64,000 bases of DNA from Aplectana chamaeleonis. Lineage: Eukaryota > Nematoda > Chromadorea > Rhabditida > Cosmocercidae. The notes beneath the pieces were generated by a model. The model was not told the origin of the DNA, ran no database searches, and saw only the letters and a program-made list of their open reading frames with translations. The stretch is from assembly GCA_029168955.1 (NCBI GenBank), contig JAPDOI010000020.1, positions 3,154,001 through 3,218,000 on the forward strand, written 5' to 3'. A program made the translations under genes and the position numbers. This document shows positions 1-11,224 of the stretch, in pieces (position 1 is the first letter of the stretch; each line of letters starts with the position of its first letter).

Positions 1-2405
1 TTATGTTATGTTATGTTATGTTATGTTATGTTAGGTATGTTATGTTATGTTATGTTATGTTATGTTATGCTATGTTTTGTTATGTTATGTAATGTTATAT
101 TATATTATGTTATGTTATGTTTTATTAGGTATGTTATGTTATGTTATGTTATGTTATGTTATGTTATGTTATGTTATATATGTTTTGTTATGTTATGTTG
201 TTATGTTATGTTATGTTAAGTTATGTTATGTTGTTAAGTTATGTTATGTTATATGTTAGGTATGTTTATGTTATATTAGGTATGTTATGTTATGTTATGT
301 TATGTTATGTTATGTTATGTTATGTTATGTTATGTTATGTTATGTTATGTTATGTTATATTATGTTATATTATGTTTTGTTAGGTATGTTATGTTATGTT
401 ATGTTATGTTATGTTATGTTATGTTATATGTTTTGTTATGTTATGTAATGTTATGTAATATTATGTTATGTTATGTTATGTTATGTTATGTTATGTTATG
501 TTATGTTATGTTATGTTATGTTATATTATACTATATTTTATGTTATGTTATATTGTTATGTTATGTTATGTTAGGTATGTTATGTTATATTAGGTATGTT
601 ATGTTATGTTATGTTATGTTATGTTATGTTATGTTATGTTATGTTATGTTATGTTATGTTATGTTATATTATGTTATATGTTATGTTATATTATATTATG
701 TTATGTTATGTTGTTATGTTATGTTATGTTATGTTATATGTTATGTTATGTTATGTTATATTATGTTATGTTATATTTATGTTATATTATATTATGTTAT
801 GTTATATTATATGTTATGTTATATATTATATTATGTTATATTTTATTAGGTATGTTATGTTATATTATGTTATGTTATGCTATGTTTTGTTATGTTATGT
901 AATGTTATGTAATATTATGTTATGTTATATTATATTTATTTATATTTATGTTATGTTATGTTATATTATATGTTATGTTATATTATGTTATACTATATTT
1001 TGTTATATTATATTTATGTTATGTTATATTATATTAGGTATGTTATGTTATATTAGGTATGTTATGTTATGTTATATTTATGTTATGTTATGTTATGTTA
1101 TGTTATGTTATGTTATGTTATGTTATGTTATGTTATATTATGTTATGTTATGTTGTTATGTTATGTTATGTTATGTTATGTTATGTTATGTTATGTTATA
1201 TTATGTTATGTTATGTTATATTATGTTGTTATGTTATGTTATGTTATATTATATTATTTATTATTTATGTTATATTTATGTTATATTATATGTTATGTTA
1301 TGTTATGTTATATGTTATATTATATTATGTTATATTATATGTTATGTTATGTTATGTTATGTTATGTTATGTATGTTATGTTATGTTATGTTATGTTATA
1401 TTATGTTATGTTATGTTTTATTAGGTATGTTATGTTATGTTATGTTATGTTATGTTATGTTATGTTATATATGCTATGTTTATGTTATGTTATATTGTGT
1501 TAGGTATGTTATGTTATGTTATATGTTATGTTATACTATATGTTTTATTATGTTATGTAATGTTATGTTATATTATGTTATGTTATATTTTATTAGGTAT
1601 ATGTTATGTTATGTTATGTTATGTTATGTTATGTTATGTTATGTTATGTTATATGTTATGCTATGTTTTGTTATGTTATGTTGTTATGTTATGTTATGTT
1701 ATTATATGTTATATTTATGTTAAGTTATGTTATGTTATGTTATATTATATTAGGTATGTTATGTTATATTAGGTATGTTATGTTATGTTATGTTATGTTA
1801 TGTTATGTTATGTTATGTTATGTTATGTTATGTTATGTTATATTATGTTATGTTATGTTTTATTAGGTATATGTTATGTTATGTTATGTTATGTTATGTT
1901 ATGTTATGTTATATGCTATGTTTTATTATGTTATGTAATGTTATGTAATATTATGTTATGTTATGTTATGTTGTTATGTTATGTTATGTTATGTTATGTT
2001 ATGTAATGTTATGTTATGTTATATGTTATGTTTTGTTATGTTATGTTGTTATGTTATGTTATATTAGGTATGTTATGTTATGTTAGGTATGTTATGTTAT
2101 GTTATGTTATGTTATGTTATGTTATGTTATGTTATGTTATGTTATGTTATGTTATATTATGTTATGTTATGTTGTTATGTTATGTTATGTTATGTTATGT
2201 TATGTTATGTTATGTTATGTTATATTATGTTATGTTATGTTATGTTATGTTGTTATGTTATGTTATGTTATGTTATGTTATGTTATTTGTTGTTTATGTT
2301 ATGTTATGTTATGTTATGTTATGTTAAGTTATGTTATGTTATGTTATGTTATGTTGTGTTATGTTTTATTATGTTATATTTTGTTTTGTTATGTTATGTT
2401 ATGTC
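1..2405. repeat. (TTATG)n pentanucleotide satellite
   Basis: The first 2.4 kb is almost wholly TTATG with interspersed variants: TTATA, TTGTTATG, TGTAATG, TTTTG and a recurring TTAGGTATG. Because the 5-bp unit is short and stop-free in places, long open frames of Met-Leu-Cys-Tyr-Val repeats appear on the plus strand. They have no coding features and I treat them as artefacts. The array begins at or before the window edge and ends near 2405, where unique sequence starts. The TTAGG variants are not the TTAGGC telomere repeat of nematodes. Confidence 0.97.
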
Positions 2406-2516
2406 ATAAGACAGCAACCGAAAATTGTTTTCGAAAGAAAACAGAAACGATCTTGGAAAACAAGAGACAGGACACGGAAAATATTTTAAAATCAATAAAT
2501 CATTTCACGCTTAAGG

Positions 2517-2735
2517 TATAGTTAGGTCCGTGGCTTGTTTCATCGAAGAAAACATTTGAATCTCATTCGCGGCGGTCGCGTGCGCCGGCCCGCTGATCGA
2601 TTCAGGCCGAGAGAAGAGCGTAGCTGATCAGCTTACCACACCGTCAGCCGCCGGTGAGATATCTACTGCCCGCGCAAGCCACGTGTGAGATTTAGATGTT
2701 CTTCCTTGAGAACACAAGACACGGACCTAACTATA
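2517..2735. mobile_element. MITE with 16-bp perfect and longer imperfect inverted ends
   Basis: TATAGTTAGGTCCGTG at 2517-2532 is the exact reverse complement of 2720-2735. Similarity continues inward for roughly 70-80 bases on each arm (for example the AATCTCA stretches), so the whole 219 bp can fold back. The outer TA bases could be a mariner-type target duplication. No coding capacity. Confidence 0.8.
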
Positions 2736-3081
2736 TTTTAAAGCAGTATCAGACTCGTTCCTACCAATTTAGAAGCGGATCGAAGCTGAGGTCCTCATCG
2801 GCAAGCGGATAATTTGCCAAAAGTATGTCCTACTCAAGCACAATGCATATAGGGTAGGCAGAAGTAATTCAGCATGCGAAGGAAAGACAGCCAAATTCGA
2901 GGTAGGCATCAACAACTGACCACACATCGACAATAAAGAGTTCCACAATAAAGCGTCGAAAGAAAAAGTGGAAGCTTGCGAATGAAATGCTTTGAATGTC
3001 TTCGAAGACGTTTAATGCGCCGACTTTCGGGTAACTCCTACTTCTAGGATTGGATCTAGGCTCACTTTTTCGAAAATGAAG

Positions 3082-3573
3082 TTAAAGGCAGTGTTGACGA
3101 TGAATTTCAATTTTGAGATTATGCGCTATATCGATTAATTGACCCCCGGGTAGAACCAAAATAACGGAGAAACTGAGAAAAACGGACCAGATGGCGCCAA
3201 ATCCTTTGCTCTCACCCCGCCACTTTACTCTCATAGGAACTGTTCGTTGTGATGATGAGAAATGTTGTAGACCCGTCCTTTGCCATTTGCTGCAATCTGT
3301 TGTTGCGTCCCTTTCTTCGGACCCTAACTAAAACTGTTTTGCATAAAATATTTTTTTCATTTTCGGCTGAACCCATTTTTCACCGGTCATAACCCCCGAT
3401 CACATGTTCATCTAATCGGACAACTAGTCCAGGCCAGAGAATAGTGCCACTGAAATACGGCGTTTTAATGCGTTTCTCGCCGTTTCTTCGTAATTCTGGT
3501 AACACTTGGAGGCCAACGCTTTGTTTTATGTGGAAAAATCGGAAATGAAAATCATCGTGAACACTGCCTTTAA
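3082..3573. mobile_element. TTAA-AGGCAGTG MITE, copy 1
   Basis: The left end TTAAAGGCAGTGTTGACGA at 3082 pairs with the right end CGTGAACACTGCCTTTAA finishing at 3573. The 492-bp interior matches the reverse complement of the copies at 49026-49514 and 61502-61977, including the stretches around TGTCACAACAAAC and CGGGTCCAC. TTAA is present at both ends, as expected of elements with TTAA target duplications. Non-coding. Confidence 0.85.
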
Positions 3574-4850
3574 GTTACCAGAGATCTTATCATAGTGTAT
3601 GAAAGCTAGCACATGGAAGCGCCGACGTTGAAAATCTAGATCCTGTTTGGCCAAAGTTTTTCTCAAAGTTTGGAACTCTGTTATCATTCTTCACTAGTTC
3701 TGCAACATTGACTACTTGAGGTTGCAACTATCAGTTATCTTTGACAAGGATTCGAGAGCGTGAGCGCTCACATCACTGCTGTGGTCACCGATTGACCTAC
3801 ATACCATAGCGTACTTTGCGATCAATCCACTCGCAATCAACTTACAAATTGATCCACTGATTATGAAAATGAGATGATAGGGATCTTCAATCAATTTTTT
3901 TTCTTCTGTTTTCAACTCAAAATCGCGAAAAACCTGACAGTTGGGTGAGTAGGAAGCGAGAAATCAGGACGGATAGCAAGAAAGAGTGTGCGCATCTTGC
4001 CGTCAATGTGGCCTTGCTGAAAATTCAAAGACTTCCAGGTCAACAACTTATCGGATTTTTATCGTTTACCAATTTTATCGATTTCGAAAAAAAATCGAAC
4101 ATTATAGTCTGTTCGGAAACCTGAAGCTGATATCGATCCTAAGTAGTGTTGGTTATGTATGAATCAGTTTCTTTTTGAAGGGATCTATGGCTTCAAATAT
4201 TGTATCTGGAAACTTTGAGCGATATGGAGTGCTCTCGATAAAAGGAGAAACTCCCATTTTTCGAGTTACAAATTTTTCATTTTGCGGCTTTTTTGCGTAA
4301 CCGTTTTCCGTTTGCAACTTTCCGGTTTTCTAGGGCGATTGTGGGAGAAAATTGAAAAAGAAAACTGAGAGTGTGAAGAATCTGAAAACAATTTCGGATT
4401 ATTTTCGCTTTCCAATTCATTTTGATGCATTCGGAGATCCAAATCAAGTCACCTGAAACTGGCTCAGTGCTTGAAAAACCTTCGACACCTGGCATTGTAG
4501 TCCGAAACTATTTGGGAAAAATCGGATAAATCAGATTCTTAAATGAATAAAATATTCGAGAAAAAGCTGAAAATTCAACTCCTCGATTGAATAAAGCATC
4601 TGAACAAATCAAGAAATCATTTGCAATCTTGTCTCGATAGTTGAATCATCTACACTTTTATAAGAAACATATGCATAGTTTCCGTTGAAAAATAGCAATA
4701 CTTCTGTTTAAGTGTTTGGATCAGGTTCCACTTGTTTTTTTTTTCGAATTTGTGTTTTTACAGATTTTTCATTTATTTTTGTATCATCAAAATCCTGATG
4801 AATCTAGGATTTCACATTTTCCAGGGTCTCACTCTAATAAAATTTGCCGC
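3574..4850. other. Intergenic stretch, nothing recognised
   Basis: AT-rich sequence with short open frames on both strands that lack splice context or recognisable motifs. I see no gene, RNA gene or clear repeat structure here. Confidence 0.5.
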
Positions 4851-4852
4851 GT

Positions 4853-5380
4853 CAAGGCTGGGAAAGTACCGCGGCCCTCGGCTTTGCCGCGATAGTACCG
4901 CAGCGGCTCCGTGATCAGACGATTCTGTTGCCGTGTCTTGAGCCTCGACATCACCGCGATAGTACCGCGCCGGCTCCGCGAGGATGTAGTAGCGAGAACC
5001 CATGGAGTACGATGAACTGTGCTGTGTGGTGGAACGAAATTGTCTCCGGTTCAATTACTCAAGTAATTGAGTACATTCCGTATTTGCTTGGGCGCAAAAA
5101 ACTGCGATAACCTCTGTCCTTATCAGACAGTGGACGTAATAGCCGCAGGTGCAAATTTTTGTTCGTAGGTTCCCCCAGTTGTATTATACTTTTTAAATGA
5201 CTTCCTATGAGACATTCGCGGAGCCGCGGCAGCACTATGGTGGAGCCGCAGCGGCACTGCCGCGTCGCCGCTACGGCTCCGTGGTAGTGCCGCCGCGGCT
5301 CCGCGAGAGTGCCGCTTCGACTTCTGTAAGCGCCAAAACGGCACTATCACGGAGCCGCAGCAGGATGTTCTCTCAGAGGG
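4853..5380. repeat. GC-rich interspersed hairpin repeats (GCGGCTCCG family)
   Basis: Two GC-rich clusters, about 4853-5000 and 5212-5365, repeat the core GCGGCTCCG/CGGAGCCGC in both orientations with AGTACCGC or AGTGCCGC spacers. They contrast sharply with the AT-rich flanks. Open frames across them are by-products of GC content. Likely degenerate foldback elements. Confidence 0.6.
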
Positions 5381-6012
5381 CTGACAAAGAGATCGTTGCT
5401 ATTAACATTACCAAAATAGAAAGTCACATTGAGAAAATCAGAAATTCTGTCGAATAAATGTGTAGAATTCAAACGGGAAGTAGTCGTGTGAATCCGCAAA
5501 ACTCAAGACACTACCATGTCCGCAACATAATTTCCAAACGTAAACTCAGAACTATTCGACTACATTGCAATTTTTTTTGATTCTCGAGGGTTTGAGAACA
5601 AAATGCAACAAAGAATCTATCAAAATTAATTTACGTGGGTACTTAGTACTTAATGAGTATCTGAGGTCGAAACTGAAAATCAACTGTCCAGACCACTGTG
5701 GAGCGGGCAGATATGTATCTTGAAACTTCTAAATAACCAGCTATCCATTACCACCATCATGCTGTTCTTCGTTCTGTTTCTCATTTTCTTCGACTTGAAC
5801 CATAAAACGCACAGCGCAAAAGTGAAAACCCCGCTGATAGAAACCCGGCGTGTCAAAAAACCGGAACTGACGAATATGAATAAGCATCGGGATTATCCCG
5901 GAATGCCAACGCCATCCATCAACGAATGAATGAGTTGTTTCTTGCAGGTTGCTCGGACGTCAAAGGAATGAACCGGTTGTGTTCTAATAATGGTTGTGGG
6001 TTCTAAACGATG
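5381..6012. other. Intergenic stretch, nothing recognised
   Basis: No supported gene. A plus-strand open frame at 5720-5929 starts with a hydrophobic, signal-like segment (residues about 10-28), but no downstream exon, homology or splice sites were found. I do not call it. Confidence 0.4.
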
Positions 6013-6178
6013 TATTAGGTTGTAACATGAGTCTTTGAAGATTTTTTTCATTTTATTATCTTTATTGCTTCGCACATACAGTCCAAAATATAATCACCAT
6101 AACTATCTACAACCTTACTCCATCTAATAGGCAACTCGCAGATTCCTTTTCCCCAGAACCCAGGAGTCTGTGCCAGGG

Positions 6179-6632
6179 TAAGGCGTAGCGGTGTGATCGG
6201 CACGTGGTAGGTGCGGCCCCCTCCAGTTTTGAATCCGCTGCCCTCACCCCCTCCTATCGAGGTTGTGACTTCAACCCTTTGTGTGAACCAATTTGTGTGA
6301 AGTCACTCCCGAACAATGTTTCCAAACGATTTTTCAGCGAAAATGGACGTAATAGGTGAAGTCACACGGGCCGTAATCGGCTCAAAATGGTCGGATCGAC
6401 CTGGGGGTCGACCGACAGCTTTTTTTAATGGTCCCCTTCGAAATAAACACTACAGCAGCCAGATCCTAGAGAAGTATTTTTTCGACCTCTCCAGACGTTT
6501 TTGCAAAACAAATCTGATCGGTACTGTAAGAAGGAAATTTTTCGTATGATGACGGACCGGGGGCCTGACCCCCCCCCTAACCAACGTCCAACGCTGCGGC
6601 CCCCCTCTGTGATCGTCACACCTTACGCCTAA
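6179..6632. mobile_element. MITE nested in the mariner
   Basis: Imperfect inverted ends (TAAGGCGTAGCGGTGTGA on the left; reverse complement TTAGGCGTAAGGTGTGA on the right) bound 454 bp that interrupts the C-terminal part of the minus-strand mariner transposase. The element is non-coding and ends in a C-rich stretch. It must be younger than the mariner insertion. Confidence 0.75.
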
Positions 6633-6732
6633 GCCTGGTCTGTGCATCGAAGTCAGCGACTGCCAGAAATACATCATCAAGTTTAGAATATTTTTTCTTC
6701 GCTAGGAACGATTTGAGAAGGCGGAACAAATG

Positions 6733-7150
6733 TTATCCAGGAGCAAGATCAGGAGAATAGGGTGGGTAAGGGACCGTATCCCAGCCGAGCTTCGTTAGTT
6801 TGTCTGGCGTGACCTGAGAGATGTGCGGTCGAGCGTTATCATGCTGCAGGTGTACCAAAGTCTTTCTCAGCCGCTTTTCTCCTATTGCTTCCTTCAATCG
6901 CTGAAGTTGCTCACTGTAGACTGTTGCGGTAACTGTCTGACCTTCCGGAAGTAGCTCATAGAAAAGCATACCGCGGGAATCCAATAAGCAACAAAGCAGA
7001 ACCTTCTTGGGATGAAGGTCTGGTTTTGACTGAGTTCGCGGCTGTTCTCCTCGAAGAAGCCAGAAGGCTCTGCGGGCTCCCGCGTTGTTTAGTATCCAAC
7101 TCTCATCTCCTGTCACCACATCCTCTAGAAAGTCCTTCCTGTGGGACCGG
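6733..7150 (-). pseudogene. Mariner transposase fragment (catalytic core)
   Basis: This encodes the central part of a mariner-family DDE/D transposase, the nuclease that cuts and pastes the element. Visible motifs on the minus strand are VTGDESWI (first catalytic Asp region), HDNARPH (second Asp) and YSPDLAP (the conserved motif before the third Asp). The N-terminal DNA-binding half is absent and the C-terminus is disrupted near the nested MITE. About 135 residues remain of a usual 340 or so. Residues upstream of about 7150 in the same open frame are antisense to the plus-strand C-terminal duplicate and are not real. Inactive. Confidence 0.88.
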
Positions 7151-7887
7151 AGGAGAAAAATTCTCTGAACTTGATGGTGTGTTTCTGGCAGTCGCTGACT
7201 TCGATGCACAAACACTTGGGTTCTGGGAAAAGGGAATCAGCGACTTGCCTACCTGATGGAGTAACCTTGTAGATAGTTATGGTGATTATATTGTGGATTG
7301 AAAGTGTGAAGCAACAAAGGCAAAAAAAAATCTTCCAAGACTTATGTCACAACCTAATAGATGTGTGTAACCAACTCAAGCGCCTGACAGTGGCCTGACA
7401 GTCCGGCTTGACCTCCCAATCTGCGGGTCGCCTTCTGTTGCCGTCCGGACCACTGCTGCCTCTCTCCGGACTACCGCCCAAATAGCTACAACAGTGGCCC
7501 GGAGATTGGGAGGACGAGCAGAACTGTCTGGCGGCTCCTATTCCTGTTTGGTGCGGCTTGAAGCCGACAATCGCCCAAGTGCATTACAATTTAGGTAATT
7601 GCATAAAATATCAAGCTAACTCGAGTTCTCTTAATTTTCACAGAATTTACCGGATTCACCCAAAAATTTCTCTATAAAAAATTGCCGGAAAAAATTACCG
7701 CGAGCCAACCCCCCCTCCGCCGTAAATCGTTAATGAAGAGAAACCCTTAACCCCGAGAATGGCTCCACGGTTTCGAAACCCGCCGTATAGGTCGAATACA
7801 AATTCAAAATCCTCTACGATTACAAATGAAAGTTGAGTGTTGCAGCAAACCCCAGAGGGATTGGTCAACGCCGAGAACGTTATTTTT

Positions 7888-8338
7888 CATCCTAAGACAC
7901 TCCTGGTTCCCAAGCACTCGTACTTGTGTTCCTCTAGACCGCCGTTGTTTGTGCTTGTCTCGGGCAAACGCCAGGCGTTTCGGATGAAACACAGAGTGTT
8001 TCGGAGGAAACAGGAGTCAAAGAAAGAGCGATTTCTCGGGATAAACGGACGTAATTCGGGGCAACGAATCCGACCTTTATACGGTAGAGGCCTGGCGGAA
8101 CACAACAACGAACGTCTGCGCTGTTTCGCCCAACCGCAACCGTATGAGGCCGAATTCATTGCCACGAAACGTTGTCCGTTTATCCCGAGACAGCTCTCCG
8201 TCGCTTTTTTTTGACACCTGGTTTTCTCCGGAACACTATTCGTTTCTGCCGAAACACCTCGAGTTTGTCCCGAGACAAGCACAAACAGAAGGGGTCTAGC
8301 GGAACACAACTACGAGTGTCTGAGATCATAGGAGTTCC
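7888..8338. mobile_element. Foldback element with about 170-bp inverted arms
   Basis: Positions 7888-8060 and 8168-8338 are imperfect reverse complements of each other across nearly their whole length. Shared blocks include TTGTGTTCC, TTTGTGCTTGTCTCGGG and TCGGGATAAACGG. Only about 110 bp lies between the arms. Open frames on both strands mirror each other, as expected from a palindrome, so none is taken as a gene. Confidence 0.8.
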
Positions 8339-8629
8339 GCCCGACCCCAATTTTTATCTTCTTGCAGTAACCTCCTAACACTTGACCCATGCAATGTTTT
8401 TCAGACCGCGTAGCACAAGAACTCCATGTACATAGATTTATTCAAGAAGAAAAACACAAAACATTATGACACTCGCCAGGAAAACCTGAATCTTCAACAA
8501 CAGAGCCAGAGAGCAATATGGAGTCAAGGGAATAGCAACATCGCAAAATTTGAGAAACGAAAAAATTCTGGAGTCAAACATTCAGTGCATTCCTTACTCA
8601 ACTGGCCCACTCAAGAACGAGGTTGACAA

Positions 8630-9000
8630 CAACTGCTCAGGAATTTCTGAACAAGTTCCCTGAGACTTTGACGCAAGTTGCATGATGGCTTCACGCACCT
8701 TACGTTCGGTTCACAAGTAACTTGAAGCTTTGTTACGTATAACTTGACCAGATTTTAGGTTAGAGTATCATGTAAGTTGCGGTAATAACACACAACATTG
8801 CGACTAACTTGCACCGTTCCTGCATGTTACCTGACACCGACACGCGACGCGGTCAGCGCAACGACACGCGACACGCTCGCCGAGCAAGCCATGGTCCACC
8901 GGCGGGGCCTCCAGCCAGTGTACGGGGCAAGAATGGTTTCCGTTTTCGGTTTAGTCTGACACACGGACCAGGCGGCTGGCCGTGCGGTATTGGCGGCATC
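8630..9000. repeat. AAGTTAC-rich and CGACACGCG-rich repeat stretch
   Basis: Positions 8690-8830 carry repeated AAGTAACTTG/GTAACTTG words like those of the palindromic element at 62096-62799. Positions 8825-8990 are GC-rich with CGACACGCGACGCGG words resembling the 31.5 kb minisatellite unit. A similar AAGTTAC cluster lies at 10130-10220 on the other side of the LINE fragment. This suggests an older element that the LINE entered, but the boundaries are not clear. Confidence 0.4.
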
Positions 9001-9002
9001 AC

Positions 9003-9845
9003 AAACCAATTCAATTCAATTCAATTCAATAGCTTTATCTGGCGACAAAGAAACATACAAAATGTATGTGAGATGGGTTTAAACAAGACAGCCTGGACAT
9101 GCAGGCAAACAAAATTGTAGGCAAAGAAAACACTCGTACGAATAAGAGCACCCTGAATTTAAAGCTTTAGCAGAAAGCACGGCCATCGACCCCATGTAAT
9201 GACCTGAGGTTGAAATGGGATAGCCTGCTTTTGAAAATCGGAAACTGCGCGGCCTCAACGATCTCTGAAGGTGATTTGTTCCAAACTGGGATGACTCTAA
9301 ATGCAAAGGAATGCAGCACGTTGGACTTCGACGTAAATCTACGTGCGAGCTGAAAAGCGTGCTGGCGGGAGCGAGTACAGCGGCTGGTGAACACGAAAAC
9401 ACTCTCAAATGGGATGTCGCAAAGACCGTTAACGATTTCATAACATAAGTGTAAATCGAACTCGGTTCGCCGATATCGTAGGGTTTCGATCCCCAACATT
9501 TGAAGCCTAGTCGTATAGTCTGGTACTTCTCGCGTAGGAAATACTTTGATAAAAACGCGTTTTGAGTACCGCCTTTGCACGTTTTCAATTACTTCATCAT
9601 CTTCAACAGGAGATGGAGACCAACCCTGCGTAGAGTATTCCAAGAGCGGCGGCCGGAAGTAGACAATGTATGCTTTCCTGTAATGTTCGAGACATGGATG
9701 TTGCAGAGATCTCAGGATGCAATTTGCCACACGAGAAGCTTTCATATAGATTTCCTTGCAGTGGGATTCCCACTTAAGGTCGGTGCTAATAAGCACACCA
9801 AGATCACTGACAGTCTCGCGTACGGAAAGCGCAACATCGTTTAGG
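9003..9845 (-). pseudogene. 5'-truncated CR1-like non-LTR retrotransposon, 3' end
   Basis: The minus strand from about 9845 to 9167 encodes the C-terminal part of a LINE reverse transcriptase, starting in the region DLGVLISTDLKW after the catalytic fingers. It then carries the typical thumb/C-terminal motifs (NVQRR, RLQMLGIETLRYRR, ARRFTSKSNVLHSFAFRVIPVWN). The 3' untranslated part ends in a short (ATTGA)n tail at about 9009-9030 as read on the minus strand, consistent with CR1-type microsatellite tails. The catalytic FADD region and all 5' sequence are absent, so this is a dead-on-arrival insertion. Confidence 0.85.
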
Positions 9846-10270
9846 CGTAAAAAGCACTCATGTTGGAAATTAATTGGGGATTCGATCGCGCGCGCCGTGA
9901 TCTACCGTCGCAGCGCCGTCCATTTATCAGACTAAAATTATTACGTGAGCTCTACCTCAAAAATGGGTGATTGGAGCGACGACGCATCTAAGTCCTGCCT
10001 TGAGAATGCGTCGTATACCTCCCTATGAAACAGCCTGTCCCGTGTTAAGTTACCTGTGCGATAAAATAACACATTTGGGCTACAAGTCAGTACTTTATGT
10101 CATGTGTAGTCAACTCGCATCGCGCAACATACTTACTCTGTAGAAGACCACATGTAACTTGAAGCTATGAAGATAAGTCGCAGGTAACATGTTTACAGTC
10201 ATTAATCTGCATATAACTTTATCAGAAATTCTCGAGTGCGGAAAGACTCTCATTCGTCAACAACAGCTTC
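9846..10270. other. Intergenic, short repeat remnants
   Basis: No gene supported. 10130-10220 contains GTAACTTG/AGGTAACATG words similar to 8690-8830 and 62.1-62.8 kb. Confidence 0.4.
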
Positions 10271-10273
10271 TAC

Positions 10274-10685
10274 CTAACCAGCACTTTGTTGCTGATTTGC
10301 AGGTTTTCGGATGATTTCACGGAACTGAATAGTATGTCCCGGAAAAAGTCTGTAGATCATCAGCGTCTGAATACCTATATTGTTCGCGTTAGGATTCCTT
10401 TCCCGGTAATATTCCGCCACATCTGCTCTATGATTCTTCAACAGATCCAGGAAATATCTGAAGGAAACACAATTTTTCTCTTTAGGAATACGTATATAAC
10501 GTAATCTCAGTGGTCTACACCAGGTCATAATACTTACTGCGTCGGAAAATCGAATGTCACGTCACATGCATTGCATCTTGGACCGGAAACTTGCGCTTCT
10601 GACATGATTAAGCGGTCATCCTCGAACAGCGATATTCTCACATCCACGATACTGCCGCCATGTTCCGCAACTGGAAGCGTTCCAA
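10274..10685 (-). CDS. Unrecognised host gene, last two exons
   Basis: Two exons can be joined in phase. The first runs 10685 to 10538, after the acceptor TTGACTTAG and before the donor GTAAGTA. The second runs 10457 to a TAG stop at 10276-10274, after the acceptor TTCCTTCAG. The encoded C-terminus is about 110 residues. It has an acidic/hydrophobic stretch (SIVDVRISLFEDD), a CNAC pair, a helical segment (FLDLLKNHRADVAEYYRER) and a Gln-rich end. I do not recognise the family. A further coding-looking stretch on the minus strand at about 11060-10840 (RHRPTWHTYRCIVVLKEKRW) may be an upstream exon, but I could not close the phase. The splice signals and stop placement support a real gene. Confidence 0.5.
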
Positions 10686-11224
10686 CTAAGTCAAATCGAA
10701 TGTATGCATCCAGTAAACGCGCCGCAAAACAATATCAGCATTCCCCGAATTTCCCACTTCTAGAGTTCACGTGAACCCAGCAAAAAACGGCAAGTTCCAG
10801 CCAATGCAGTACCCTTCGAAACATTCAGACCAAATTTTCTTGAGAAAGATTCTAAGCATAGGATAGTAAAGCTGGATATCAGCGTCATGCAATGTATCAG
10901 GGTATGCTGGGAGACCACTTCTACACTTTCTGAGATGCCACCGTTTCTCCTTCAGGACGACAATGCATCTATAAGTATGCCAAGTAGGTCGATGCCGAAC
11001 TGGTTTTGGGCCATAAATGTCGATTTTCTTGAATGGACTTTCTGCCTGCTGCAGCTCAAATTCCGTGGGTCACGCCTTTATGAAAAGTAAAAGTTTGAGG
11101 CAGCGAACCGTTCTTGTCAAATTGGTGCATCATTGAAAATGGCGCTTCTGAAAAATTCGCTAGCAACATGCCTAACAGATTTCAACGTAGTTTTGCACAG
11201 AGACGATTTGGTAGACTATTAGGT

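Larger units (their letters stand above)
6015..7357 (-). mobile_element. Rearranged mariner element with 3' ends at both termini
   Basis: Inverted terminal repeats of about 35 bp start with TTAGGTTGTRACATRAGTCT at 6015 and end at 7357, flanked by TA at 6013-6014 and 7358-7359. Minus-strand transposase sequence runs from about 7150 down to 6733. On the plus strand, 7150-7300 encodes the transposase C-terminus again (FWEKGISDLPTRW-like, then VDSYGDYI). The same C-terminal segment occurs on the minus strand at 6170-6060. The 5' half of the gene and the first catalytic region's upstream portion are missing. A second MITE is inserted at 6179-6632. Confidence 0.85.

Noticed and set aside
1..2405. 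Telomeric array
   Set aside because: Nematode telomeres are TTAGGC repeats. The unit here is TTATG with scattered TTAGG and runs straight into ordinary sequence.
13..2521. Long pl­us-strand open frames of Met-Leu-Cys-Tyr-Val repeats
   Set aside because: They are translations of the TTATG satellite. Every frame without a stop is equally repetitive and none has gene-like structure.
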